A stretch of DNA of 64,000 nucleotides from CAYLPJ01 sp964385465 (lineage in GTDB: Bacteria; Planctomycetota; Phycisphaerae; SM23-33), in the NCBI GenBank assembly GCA_964385465.1, contig CAYLPJ010000006.1, positions 1-64,000 of the forward strand. The letters run 5' to 3'. The position numbers were made by a program, and so were the translations under genes. Below the pieces are notes generated by a model. That model did not search any database and was not told the origin of the DNA. It worked only from the letters and a program-made list of their open reading frames with translations. Below, piece by piece: positions 42,400 to 50,970 of the stretch. The number at the start of each line of letters is the position of its first letter. The first letter of the stretch is position 1.

Positions 42400-43449
42400 A
42401 TGATCAAGGTTCTGATCATCGACGACTCGGCAGTCGTCCGGCAGGTGCTCTCGGCGGAACTGTCTCGCGCCGGGGACATTGACGTGGTCGGCACGGCCAT
42501 GGATCCCTACATCGCCCGCGACAAGATCCTGGCGCTGTCTCCGGACGTGGCGACGCTCGACCTCGAGATGCCTCGCATGGACGGCCTGACGTTTCTGCGG
42601 AAGCTCATGCGCTACCGTCCCATGCCCGTGATCGTGGTCAGTTCCCTGACGCCGACCGGCAGCGACACCGCATTGGAGGCCCTGCGGCTCGGGGCGGTCG
42701 ACGTGGTGGGCAAGCCTGGTTCGGCCTATTCGGTCGCAGAGATCGCCCGGTCGCTGGTCCGGCGGATCCGGGCGGCGTCCACCGCGCGCGTCGGGCCGGT
42801 GGCCGAGCCCTCCGATGCCGGCCCCGCCTCCGGGCAGCCGATGCGCACAACGCATAAGATTCTGGCGATAGGCGCCTCGACCGGCGGGACGCGCGCCATC
42901 GAGCAGGTGCTCCGCCGCCTGCCCTCCGATACGCCCGGTACGGTGATTGTCCAGCACATGCCCGAGCACTTCACCAAGAGCTTCGCGGCGAGGCTGAACG
43001 AGCTGTGCCCGATGGAGATCCGCGAGGCGTGCGACGGCGAGCCGGTCGTTCCGGGCGTGGCACTGCTGGCGCCGGGCAATACGCATATGATTCTGCGGCG
43101 AAGCGGCGCGAAGTATCTCGTCGGACTCAAGAATGGCCCGCCGGTCCACTACCAGCGGCCCAGCGTGGACGTGCTGTTCCATTCCGTCGCCCGCCAGGCC
43201 GGGGCCAACGCCGTCGGCGTGATCCTCACCGGCATGGGCGCCGACGGGGCCGCCGGACTGCTGGCCATGAAACAGGCCGGCGCCAGGACCCTCGCCCAGG
43301 ACGAGGACAGCTGCGTCGTCTTCGGCATGCCCAAGGAGGCCATCCGCCTTGGCGCCGCCGAACGCGTGGCCTCGTTGCAGGCCATGCCCGGACGAATCGT
43401 ATCTTTCCTGACAGAGACAGCGCCGACCCCGGCCGGGGCGACCGGCTGA
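42400..43449 (+). CDS. cheB: Chemotaxis methylesterase CheB
   Basis: CheB removes receptor methyl groups when phosphorylated by CheA. The 349-residue protein has an N-terminal receiver (VLIIDDSAVVR; D54 in ATLDLEMPRMDG), a linker of about 30 residues, and the C-terminal esterase with S160 in AIGASTGG, H186 in VQHMPEHF and an aspartate in GMGADGAAG, the expected catalytic triad at typical spacing. The ATG at 42400 begins at the receiver. It is the last canonical gene of the operon; a CBS protein follows after 32 bases. Confidence 0.95.
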   Translation: MIKVLIIDDSAVVRQVLSAELSRAGDIDVVGTAMDPYIARDKILALSPDVATLDLEMPRMDGLTFLRKLMRYRPMPVIVVSSLTPTGSDTALEALRLGAVDVVGKPGSAYSVAEIARSLVRRIRAASTARVGPVAEPSDAGPASGQPMRTTHKILAIGASTGGTRAIEQVLRRLPSDTPGTVIVQHMPEHFTKSFAARLNELCPMEIREACDGEPVVPGVALLAPGNTHMILRRSGAKYLVGLKNGPPVHYQRPSVDVLFHSVARQAGANAVGVILTGMGADGAAGLLAMKQAGARTLAQDEDSCVVFGMPKEAIRLGAAERVASLQAMPGRIVSFLTETAPTPAGATG

Positions 43450-43481
43450 AACCCGCCGGCGGCGGCGCGGGAGAAGCAGTC

Positions 43482-43874
43482 ATGACCACAGTCGAGCAGG
43501 TTCTCGCGATCAAGGGCCCGGACGTCATCGTCGCCCCGCCGGCAAGCAGCGTGCGGGAGGTCGTCAAGCTGATGGCCGAGGCCAACGTCGGCTCGGTCAT
43601 CGTCCGCGAGGACCACGAGATCCGCGGCATCTTCACCGAGCGGGACCTGGTTCGGCGGGTGGTCGCCCCCGGCAAGGACCCCGACGCCCTCGCCGTCACC
43701 GAGGTGATGTCCGCCCCCGTCCAGCACTGCCGCCTCGCCGACGATATCGAAGAGTGCGCCCGCCGCCTCACCGCCGGCCACATCCGACACCTCGCCGTCG
43801 TCGAAGGCGACGCACTCGTCGGCCTCATCGGCCTGCGCGACATCCTCCGCCTCCGCGCCGACGGCGGCGAATAG
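43482..43874 (+). CDS. Protein with paired CBS domains
   Basis: A 130-residue cytoplasmic protein made only of two CBS domains (about residues 8-64 and 72-128), each with the typical end motif: GIFTERDLVRRV and GLIGLRDILRLR. CBS pairs bind adenine nucleotides such as AMP, ATP or SAM, and so report energy or methyl-donor state. GGAG precedes the ATG, and the gene follows cheB by 32 bases in the same direction, so it is probably co-transcribed with the chemosensory genes. A role as an energy or SAM sensor for the array is inference only. Confidence 0.85.
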   Translation: MTTVEQVLAIKGPDVIVAPPASSVREVVKLMAEANVGSVIVREDHEIRGIFTERDLVRRVVAPGKDPDALAVTEVMSAPVQHCRLADDIEECARRLTAGHIRHLAVVEGDALVGLIGLRDILRLRADGGE

Positions 43875-43899
43875 CGCCGCGCTTCCGCAGAGACGGCCC

Positions 43900-43930
43900 T
43901 TGACACCGGCGAGCAGGGCGGCGGTATACT
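43900..43930 (+). promoter_or_regulatory. Promoter of the sulfatase gene
   Basis: TTGACA (43900-43905, perfect -35) and TATACT (43925-43930) are separated by 19 bases, slightly longer than ideal. Transcription would start near 43937, giving a leader of about 235 bases before the sulfatase GTG. The leader shows no recognised structure apart from the short coupled frame at 44134. Confidence 0.65.
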
Positions 43931-44133
43931 TTCGGCCGTCGAGGACGGAAGGACAGGGCCGAGGGCGGCAGCGCGGACGGCCCCGAAGGGCGCGGGCAAG
44001 GCGAAGGCGAGCCGGAAAAAGGCAAGGAACAATCCCGTCAAGGCCCCCTCCCGAACGAGGACGTTCTCACGCCGCTGACCAAGCTGCTCCAGGGATTCGC
44101 GGGATCGCCCGGCGACCGCTGAGGCAGAACAGC

Positions 44134-44175
44134 ATGGACTGCGATCGCGATACGCTGGAAGAAACCTGCCCGTGA
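44134..44175 (+). CDS. Short upstream frame coupled to the sulfatase start
   Basis: A 13-codon frame (MDCDRDTLEETCP) with GAGG about nine bases upstream. Its TGA overlaps the sulfatase GTG start as GTGA. It could couple translation to the sulfatase gene. The evidence is only its ribosome binding site and overlap; it may be chance. Confidence 0.2.
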   Translation: MDCDRDTLEETCP

Positions 44176-45560
44176 CCCGCCGGCCGAACGTGTTGTGGAT
44201 CCTTTGCGACCAGCTCCGTTGGCACGCGCTGTCGGGCAACGGGGAGGTCAACGTCGCCACGCCGAACCTCGACAGGCTGGCGGGGGAGGGGGTGAGCTTC
44301 GACACCACCATGACGCCGTGCCCTGTCTGCACGCCGGCGCGGGCTGGGATCGTCACCGGGCAGTACCCCCACACCTGCCGCGTGCCGTATCTCGGCGACC
44401 TGCTGCTGCCCTCGCACCCGACCGCCGCCCGGGCCTTCGCCGCGGCGGGCTACCGGACGAGCTACGTGGGCAAGTGGCACCTCGCCAGCGCGCAGAACCC
44501 GTTCGGCCACAACGAGGGAGCCGAGTACTGGGTTCACCCGCTGCTCCGCGGCGGCTTCGAGGACTGGTTCGGCTTCGAGCTGTCCAACCACTTCTGGCAG
44601 ACGCGGTACTGCACGGGCGAGAGCATGTGGCCGCCGAAGCTGCTGGCGGGCTACCAGACCGACGGGCTGACCGACCTGTCGCTGGCGTACCTCGCGGATC
44701 GGTCCCGCGAGCCGGACCGTCCCTGGTTCCACGTGCTCAGCGTCGAGGCCCCGCACCACGGGCGGGACGACCAGGGCGTCGCGAGCGTCCGCGTCGGCGA
44801 GCGCAAGCACACGCGGCACCCGGCGCCGGCGGAATACGAAGCGCGATTCCGCCCGGAGAGCATCCGCCTGCGCGGCAACGTGCCGGAGAGCCACCACGAT
44901 GTCGCCCGGTCGCAGCAGGCCCAGTACTGCGCCCAGGTCGCCAACCTCGACGACAACGTCGGCCGCGTTCTCGCCTCGCTGGACGAGGCGGGGCTCGCCG
45001 AGAACACGCTGGTGTGCTTCTTTTCCGATCATGGCGAGCTGGGCGGCAGCCATGGGCGGTTCCAGAAGTGCGCGCCCTACGACGAATCCGCCCGTGTGCC
45101 GCTGCTTGCCCGCCTGCCCGCCGTGCTGGCCGAGGGCCGACGCATCACCGCGCCCGCAAGCCTGGTGGACATCTTCCCGACGTGCGCCGCGATCTGCGGC
45201 GTGCCCGTCCCGGCCGCGGTGCAGGGGCTGGACCTGTCGCCCGCGGCGCGAGCGGACGCGACCGGCCCGCCCGCCGCCCGCGAGGCCGCGCTGATGCAGT
45301 GGTTCGGCAACCCGCGCTATCACCCCCGGGGCGAGCCGGGCCCGCAGTGGCGGGGCATCCGGACCGAGCGGTACACCTACGCCGTCCACGAGGCCCGCGG
45401 TCCCATGCTGTTCGACAACCACGCCGACCCGCTCCAGATGGACGACCTCCACGCCGACCCGGCCGCGGCCGATCTGCGCCGCCACCTGCATGCCCTCCTG
45501 CGCGCCGAACTCTCCCGCGCCGGCGAGCCGATCCCCCCGTTCGTCCCGGCGGCCGTCTGA
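44172..45560 (+). CDS. Sulfatase (formylglycine-dependent)
   Basis: A 462-residue type I sulfatase, predicted to hydrolyse a sulfate ester from a carbohydrate. The signature C-T-P-A-R starts at C53 (PCPVCTPARAG), the cysteine converted to formylglycine by a maturase not encoded here. YVGKWHL and FFSDHGELGGSHG supply lysine, histidine and metal ligands, and DQLRWHAL near the N-terminus carries the first metal-binding aspartate. There is no clear signal peptide, so this one may be cytoplasmic, unlike many planctomycete sulfatases. The start is GTG at 44172 with GGAAG upstream. It follows the chemosensory cluster but has its own promoter; the SASA-type esterase downstream suggests a joint role on substituted polysaccharides. 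Confidence 0.93.
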   Translation: MTRRPNVLWILCDQLRWHALSGNGEVNVATPNLDRLAGEGVSFDTTMTPCPVCTPARAGIVTGQYPHTCRVPYLGDLLLPSHPTAARAFAAAGYRTSYVGKWHLASAQNPFGHNEGAEYWVHPLLRGGFEDWFGFELSNHFWQTRYCTGESMWPPKLLAGYQTDGLTDLSLAYLADRSREPDRPWFHVLSVEAPHHGRDDQGVASVRVGERKHTRHPAPAEYEARFRPESIRLRGNVPESHHDVARSQQAQYCAQVANLDDNVGRVLASLDEAGLAENTLVCFFSDHGELGGSHGRFQKCAPYDESARVPLLARLPAVLAEGRRITAPASLVDIFPTCAAICGVPVPAAVQGLDLSPAARADATGPPAAREAALMQWFGNPRYHPRGEPGPQWRGIRTERYTYAVHEARGPMLFDNHADPLQMDDLHADPAAADLRRHLHALLRAELSRAGEPIPPFVPAAV

Positions 45561-45664
45561 CCGGCCGGGGCCGCGGCGCGATCCCGGATGCTTGACCGGC
45601 CCGCCGTCAGTGCCGACGATGGACGGACAATCGCTCGGGCCAGGGCCCGGGAAGGAGCGGCAGC

Positions 45665-46774
45665 ATGAGAGTACGCCGATGGATCGTGGTTGCGGCGGCG
45701 CTGGGCGGTGTCCCGGCGGGCGTGGCTTGGGCCGGGGCCGGCAAAGGGCCGGAGTCGGCCTTCGAGAAGGACCCCTGGCCGGTGGTCAAGGACGGGCCGG
45801 TGAAGGTGTTCATCCTGGCCGGGCAGTCGAACATGCAGGGCCACGCGGCGCTGCGTACGCTGGAGTACCTCGCCTACCATCCCGACACGGCGAAAGACTA
45901 CCAGCACTGGAAGGACCGCTGGGGCCGATGGCGGCGGCGGAACGACGTGTGGGTCTGGACCACCGACGGCCGACGGGCGGGCAGCCTGACGCCCGGCTTC
46001 GGTGAGAACGAGCTGAAGATCGGCCCGGAGCTGGGCTTCGGATGGGTCGTCGGCGAGCACTTCGACGAGCAGGTCCTGCTGATCAAGACCTGCTGGGGCG
46101 GCCGGAGCGTCCGGCGGGGCTTCCTCCCTCCCGGCGCCGAGCGTCCGAGCGACGAGCAACTCGCCCGGGACCTCGAGAGCGCCCGCAAGAAACGCCCGAA
46201 CACCACGCTCGATGACGTCCGTGAGAGCTACGGCCGGGCGTACCGCGAGATGATCGGCCACGTCCGCGACGTGCTCGGCGGACTCGACGCCAACGTCCCC
46301 GAGTACGACCCGCAGCGCGGCCACGAGCTGGCGGGGTTCGTGTTCTTCCAGGGCTGGAACGACATGGTCGACGGTGAGCAGCGGGCGGAGGGGTACGCTT
46401 CCTACACCAAGCGGCTGGGCCAACTGATCCGGGACGTCCGCAAGGACCTCAAGGCCCCGAAACTGCCGGTGGTGATCGGCGAGCTGGGCGTCGGCGGGCA
46501 GCGGGGGGCCTTCCAGGCCGCACAGGCGGCGGTGGGGAAGCTGCCCGATCTCGCGAGCACGGTACGCGTCGTGCCGACGGCGCAGTTCTGGGAGCCGGCC
46601 GTCGAGGAGATGGTCAAGAAGGGCGTGTGGAAGGGCCCGGACTGGGTGCGATTCTACAATATCGGGTCCGAGCGGGGCTATCACTACCTCGGCAGCGCCC
46701 GCATCCTCTACCGCATCGGCGAGGCAATGGGCCGCGGCATGACCGAGCTGATCGAGCGCCGCACCGCCCGGTAA
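45665..46774 (+). CDS. SASA-type carbohydrate acetylesterase-like protein
   Basis: A 369-residue exported protein with a signal peptide (about 1-24) and the SASA (sialate O-acetylesterase-like, CE6-like) SGNH fold. Block I is ILAGQSNMQGHA with the nucleophile S55, and the later strand VFFQGWNDMVDG resembles the conserved block before the catalytic histidine. It probably removes acetyl groups from a polysaccharide outside the cytoplasm. AAGGAG eight bases upstream fixes the ATG at 45665. It lies 104 bases after the sulfatase gene on the same strand and faces the PQQ-protein operon. The exact substrate is unknown. Confidence 0.8.
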   Translation: MRVRRWIVVAAALGGVPAGVAWAGAGKGPESAFEKDPWPVVKDGPVKVFILAGQSNMQGHAALRTLEYLAYHPDTAKDYQHWKDRWGRWRRRNDVWVWTTDGRRAGSLTPGFGENELKIGPELGFGWVVGEHFDEQVLLIKTCWGGRSVRRGFLPPGAERPSDEQLARDLESARKKRPNTTLDDVRESYGRAYREMIGHVRDVLGGLDANVPEYDPQRGHELAGFVFFQGWNDMVDGEQRAEGYASYTKRLGQLIRDVRKDLKAPKLPVVIGELGVGGQRGAFQAAQAAVGKLPDLASTVRVVPTAQFWEPAVEEMVKKGVWKGPDWVRFYNIGSERGYHYLGSARILYRIGEAMGRGMTELIERRTAR

Positions 46775-46855
46775 CCGCCGTGGACGCCGCTTTCGGCCCT
46801 CCGCCGTCGCGACGCGAGCCCAGCGCCCTGTCGGGTCTGGCGTGTGTATGCTTCC

Positions 46856-48505
46856 TCACCGCCGGGCGGCGCTTCCGTCGGCCGTGTAGGCGGTGAGCTT
46901 GCGGTTGTGAGGCACGAGCAGCAGGCCGTCGATGGCCGAGCAGGTTCTGGCCTCGGCCCCGCGGAAGCCGTCGCGGAAGAGCACTGTCCGTTCCCGGCCC
47001 GTGCGCAGGATCCAGTGCTCGCGTTCGGTGGAGATGTACACCTTTCCGTCGGCGACCAGGGGCTCGCAGTAGTAGGAGCCGTGCTCCATATCCTGCACCC
47101 AGCAGGTCTCGCCGGTGTCGGCATCGAGGCAGCGCAGCAGCCCGGCGGAGTCCACGAAGTAGACCAGCCCGTCGGCGACGGCGACGGCGGCCATGGTGGT
47201 GGCCACATCCTCGCGCTTCCACACGCAGGCGGTTTGGGAGACGTCGCCGGTCCCGCCGGCGTCGATGCACCAGAGAATGCCGGGGGCGACGCCGTAGTTG
47301 TGGTCGCGCCCGAGCCCCACGTAGATCCGACCGTCATGGAAGACGGGCGCGGCGATGATGTTCGCCCGAAGCTTCTCGGTGAGCTCCTTGGCCGACCCCC
47401 CGCCGCCGCGACTGACGTACTTGAGCTTGCCGTAGCTCGCCCGGCGGATTTCCGGTGGGACGCAGTCGAAGCGCCACACCTCCTCGAGGGTGCGAACCTT
47501 CCCGTCCTCGCCGGCGCCCGCGGGCAGGGCGGCCAGCGCGTGGAGCACCCCGTAGCCGTCGGCGAAAAACAGCAGCTTCTTCCCGTTTACCACGCCCATG
47601 CTCGGCGAGCTCCACTGGCCGTGGTAGACCCGGGGAACGTCCAGGTTGTCCGTGGCGACCAGCTTGCCCGTGTGCTTGTTCAGCACGACGATGCTGGGCA
47701 TCCCTCGCCCGACGGGGTGACCGGGGGGGGCTTTCTTGCCCGAGTAGCCGGTCAGCACCCCCCGGCCGTCCACCTTGATCACGCAGTGGTGGCTGTTGGA
47801 GGTGGGCACGTAGAGCCAGTCGCCATCCACCACGGCCGTGCCGCTGTGCGCGTGCTTCCACGCCACCTTGTGACGCTCCATCATCTCATAGGTCCAGAGA
47901 ATATCCCCCCAGCCGCGGGCCAGGGAGTTCGGGGCCGGGCCGGTATAGGCGTCGGCGCCGATGAGCTCGGTGCCGATGTTGGCCATGTAGGCGGCCTCGT
48001 CAGTGAACGGACCGTCATTGCCGTTGGCCAGGCCGTCGAGGTCCAGGCAGACGACGTTCCCGGCCGGGTCCACCACGTACACGCGGTTGGCGTCCACCAC
48101 CGGTGTATTGCATATGCCGTAGCCGCCATAGCTGTGAAAGCTGCCCAGCCCGCGCAGGAGCATCTCCCACTTCCGCTCGCCCGTGCGGACGTCCAGGCAC
48201 AGCAGGGCGCCGGCGCCCTGCCTGGGGTTCAGCTCGCGCAGCCGTTCGTCCGCCAGCGACCGCTGTCGGGTTCCCACCAGGACCATCTCGCCACGTGCCA
48301 CCGTGGGGATCGTGAACTGTGCCCGGCCCTTCAGCGAGAGCTCCCACAGCAGATTCTCGTCCGTCAGCTTCTCGGGCAAGTTGCGGGCCGGCGAGGCGGC
48401 GTTGCGGTCAAGCCTGGAGGACCACTGACTTGCCGGCCTGTCACCCCCGGCGGCGAGGCTCGACAGGGCCAACAGCAGGACGGGCAGGGGGCGTGCGGCA
48501 CTCAT
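46856..48505 (-). CDS. Secreted PQQ-type beta-propeller protein
   Basis: A 549-residue exported protein with a signal peptide (about 1-20) and repeated beta-propeller blades of the PQQ-like (quinoprotein/BamB-like) type, for example LLCLDVRTGERKWE, VVCLDLDG, GILWCIDAGG and LLRCLDADTGETCW. It has no obvious dehydrogenase cysteine ring and no heme motif, so cofactor binding is uncertain; it might be an electron-transfer or scaffold partner. The start codon overlaps the stop of the upstream cytochrome gene by three to four bases (ATGA), so the two are expressed together. It is the last gene of the LacI-cytochrome-propeller operon. Confidence 0.8.
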   Translation of the reverse strand: MSAARPLPVLLLALSSLAAGGDRPASQWSSRLDRNAASPARNLPEKLTDENLLWELSLKGRAQFTIPTVARGEMVLVGTRQRSLADERLRELNPRQGAGALLCLDVRTGERKWEMLLRGLGSFHSYGGYGICNTPVVDANRVYVVDPAGNVVCLDLDGLANGNDGPFTDEAAYMANIGTELIGADAYTGPAPNSLARGWGDILWTYEMMERHKVAWKHAHSGTAVVDGDWLYVPTSNSHHCVIKVDGRGVLTGYSGKKAPPGHPVGRGMPSIVVLNKHTGKLVATDNLDVPRVYHGQWSSPSMGVVNGKKLLFFADGYGVLHALAALPAGAGEDGKVRTLEEVWRFDCVPPEIRRASYGKLKYVSRGGGGSAKELTEKLRANIIAAPVFHDGRIYVGLGRDHNYGVAPGILWCIDAGGTGDVSQTACVWKREDVATTMAAVAVADGLVYFVDSAGLLRCLDADTGETCWVQDMEHGSYYCEPLVADGKVYISTEREHWILRTGRERTVLFRDGFRGAEARTCSAIDGLLLVPHNRKLTAYTADGSAARR

Positions 48506-50970
48506 TCGGCGTCTCCTCCGTCGGTCGTGCTGGCGTCCTCGGCGGGGTAGAAGCTCCGCCAGTACGCCCGGTCCAGTCGATAGGGGTTCACCGGTCGCTC
48601 GAAGTCGTCCGGCAGGATGCCGAAGCGGCGCATCTCGTCGAGGTATTGCCCCGTCGGCCGCCAGCCCTTCATCGGGTAGGGCTTCATGGCGGCGGCTCGC
48701 TCGGCGGCGGAGTCGATGGCCGCTTTCAGTGCCCGGTAGTCCGGGTCGTTCCTGGAGGCAAAGACGTTCGCCGGCGGGTCGTCGCCCTTGTACCGGTCGG
48801 CTGCGCCGGCCTCGCGCTGCGCGCAAAGCCCCAGCCCGCCGGCATCTTCGGCCAGGGGCGCCAGCAGCGCGAGGGATCTCTCCGGGCGCGACAGGTTGTA
48901 CCATCGCCCCGTCAGCCGCCCCCGTCCGGTCCGCCAGCGGTGGGGCAGTTCCCCGGGCTTGTGACAGCCGCCGCACCGGCGTCTGCGGATGTCCTCCACC
49001 CCGCGGACAGAGGGCACGGCGCGTCGCAGGGCCCCGTAGGTGCCGGCGAACGCGGCCGACGACTCCACCCACATTTCCACCGTTCGCAGCTCTTCGTCGG
49101 ACAGCTTGACGTTCTTGTGCCCGGCGCGGAGCTTGCGGCACAGCGGGCTGGCCACGGCCCCGATGGACCGCGGTCCCCGGTTGCCCATCCCCTGCTGACC
49201 GTGGCTGATCAGCCCGGCCCAGAAGAGGTTGAGGTAGCTGTGCGTGAACTCCGGGGCCAATTCGCCGGTCAGCGACAGGTGCCCGGCGTACTTTTCGTAG
49301 TTGTGGCAGCGGACGCAGTGTCGGTCCCAGATCGGTTGGATATCCCGCGGGTAGTCGATGACATCGGGTACCCCGGGCACGGGACGGATGCGGCTGGGCG
49401 GGCGCTTCAGCGCGGCCGGGTGGGGCCGGGGCGATTGCGGCGGGGTGCGTGTGCGTGGTTCGTGGCAGCCCACGCAGCCGGTCGTCTCGCCCGGCGCGAC
49501 GGTCACGAAACTCATCATGCGCTTGACCGCCTGGTCGTTGGCGTCGAGGGCGACGAGGAACAGGGGTCTGTCGGCCGGGACGCGGAAATGCGCCGACCCG
49601 TCGGCTGCCACCGGCACGGTGCCGAGGATCCGATGGAGGATGAACGTGCTCTCCAGCGATACCAGGTCCGGGTCCACGCGGAAGCTGACGGGCTTGGGCA
49701 ACTCCTCCATGACCAGCAGACGGGCGATCTCGCCGCGGCCGACGCCGGGCATGTTGCGTCCGCTGGTCACGTCGTAACACACCAGCGTGCCGGTTGTGCG
49801 GGTGCGGTCGGTCGTGTCGGTCAGGACCGGTTCCCGCGGGCGAGGGTGCATCGGGCGGGGCTCGTGCAGCCACATGCGAGGGTTGTCGTCCGCCAGCGTG
49901 TGGAGGGCCTCGGCTCGCCCGGCGTCGTCCATCACGTAGAGCGTCTTCTGGGCGGCCACCAGGTATATCCCGCCTCCGACCGGGTACGGGTCCCGCCATT
50001 TGTGCACGCCGTACTTGCTCTTCTTGCGGATGGGCTCGGGGTAGCTGTCAGTCAGCACCCGCGCGGCCGGCTCGTGGTCCGGCCCGGCTGCGGGGTCGAT
50101 GACGACCACGTCGCCGGCGTGTTCCGGCGTGTTGTGGAAGGCGTAGGTGCACACGACCGATCGCCGGCCGGGAATCGGCTTGGCGTCCAGCATCGCCACG
50201 GCGTTGCCGTGCTTGTGCATGTTGCCATAGAACGTCATGTGACGCGTGCCGTCGGGATTGGCCGTCCAGAGGTGATGGAAGGCGACTTCGTCGCGATCGA
50301 CGTACTCCCAGCGGGTGTACAGCAGGCGGCCGTCCGGCAGCGGCCAGGGGGTGTTCTCGTGTTCCACGCCCGCGGAGATTCGCCGGATGCCGCTGCCGTC
50401 GGCCTCGCAACGGTACAGCAGCCCGACCTGGCTGGACCAGCAAGGCACGCGGCGCTTGCAGCGGGAAGAGATGAAGGCGATCCCGCCATCGGGCAGGTAC
50501 GTCGGCTCGACGTCGTCGAAGGGACCGCCGGTGATCCGCCGCAGCCTGCCGTCGCCCAGGTCGACCTCGTAGAGATGGAACCGGTCCGTGCCGCCGGGGC
50601 GGTAGGAGATCAGCGCCCGCCGCCCATCGTAGCTGAGCTGCGGATCGCGGACGGCGCCGTCCCCGTCGGTCAGAATGTCGCGGACCTTGCGCGTCCGAAG
50701 GTCCAGCACGCACAGCCGCGTGCCGCCTTCCCCGCGAATGCACGATTCGCCGTAGCGCCGGCCGTAGTTTTCGTAGTAATGCAGGTCCCCCGCCAGCGGG
50801 CGGACGGCGAAGAGCACGGTGCGGACGTCGGCAAGCGGCCCCTCCAGCGCCGCAGCCAACAGGCCCTCGGTCTCGACCAGGCGTTTGTCGCCTTTGGCCC
50901 CGGCGGCTCCGGCCGCGGCGAGAAGGACGGCCAGCCCGGCGATGGCGGCCATGAAGGGCGTCTTGCTCAT
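48502..50970 (-). CDS. Hydrazine-synthase-alpha-like secreted cytochrome c (second paralogue)
   Basis: An 822-residue exported protein with a signal peptide (about 1-25), a TolB/WD40-like propeller (SYDGRRALISYRPGG; YLPDGGIAFISSRC) and the HZS-alpha-type motif in WEYVDRDEVAFHHLW and FYGNMHKHG. Three c-type heme motifs follow: CVGCH (499), CVRCH (552) and CGGCH (666); the paralogue at 9358 has only two. A redox reaction in the periplasm is likely, substrate unknown. The first and last codons overlap the neighbouring genes (ATGA on both sides), so it is tightly coupled to the LacI regulator upstream and the PQQ-propeller protein downstream. Hydrazine synthesis is not implied because no other anammox genes are present. 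Confidence 0.8.
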   Translation of the reverse strand: MSKTPFMAAIAGLAVLLAAAGAAGAKGDKRLVETEGLLAAALEGPLADVRTVLFAVRPLAGDLHYYENYGRRYGESCIRGEGGTRLCVLDLRTRKVRDILTDGDGAVRDPQLSYDGRRALISYRPGGTDRFHLYEVDLGDGRLRRITGGPFDDVEPTYLPDGGIAFISSRCKRRVPCWSSQVGLLYRCEADGSGIRRISAGVEHENTPWPLPDGRLLYTRWEYVDRDEVAFHHLWTANPDGTRHMTFYGNMHKHGNAVAMLDAKPIPGRRSVVCTYAFHNTPEHAGDVVVIDPAAGPDHEPAARVLTDSYPEPIRKKSKYGVHKWRDPYPVGGGIYLVAAQKTLYVMDDAGRAEALHTLADDNPRMWLHEPRPMHPRPREPVLTDTTDRTRTTGTLVCYDVTSGRNMPGVGRGEIARLLVMEELPKPVSFRVDPDLVSLESTFILHRILGTVPVAADGSAHFRVPADRPLFLVALDANDQAVKRMMSFVTVAPGETTGCVGCHEPRTRTPPQSPRPHPAALKRPPSRIRPVPGVPDVIDYPRDIQPIWDRHCVRCHNYEKYAGHLSLTGELAPEFTHSYLNLFWAGLISHGQQGMGNRGPRSIGAVASPLCRKLRAGHKNVKLSDEELRTVEMWVESSAAFAGTYGALRRAVPSVRGVEDIRRRRCGGCHKPGELPHRWRTGRGRLTGRWYNLSRPERSLALLAPLAEDAGGLGLCAQREAGAADRYKGDDPPANVFASRNDPDYRALKAAIDSAAERAAAMKPYPMKGWRPTGQYLDEMRRFGILPDDFERPVNPYRLDRAYWRSFYPAEDASTTDGGDAE

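Noticed and set aside
43900..44175. A 92-codon frame upstream of the sulfatase
   Set aside because: Composition is Arg-rich and featureless, its TTG start is the -35 box of the promoter, and only its last 13 codons have a ribosome binding site.
9358..50970. Anammox metabolism
   Set aside because: The two hydrazine-synthase-alpha-like proteins lack the beta/gamma partners and no other anammox gene is present; the family is common in other planctomycetes.
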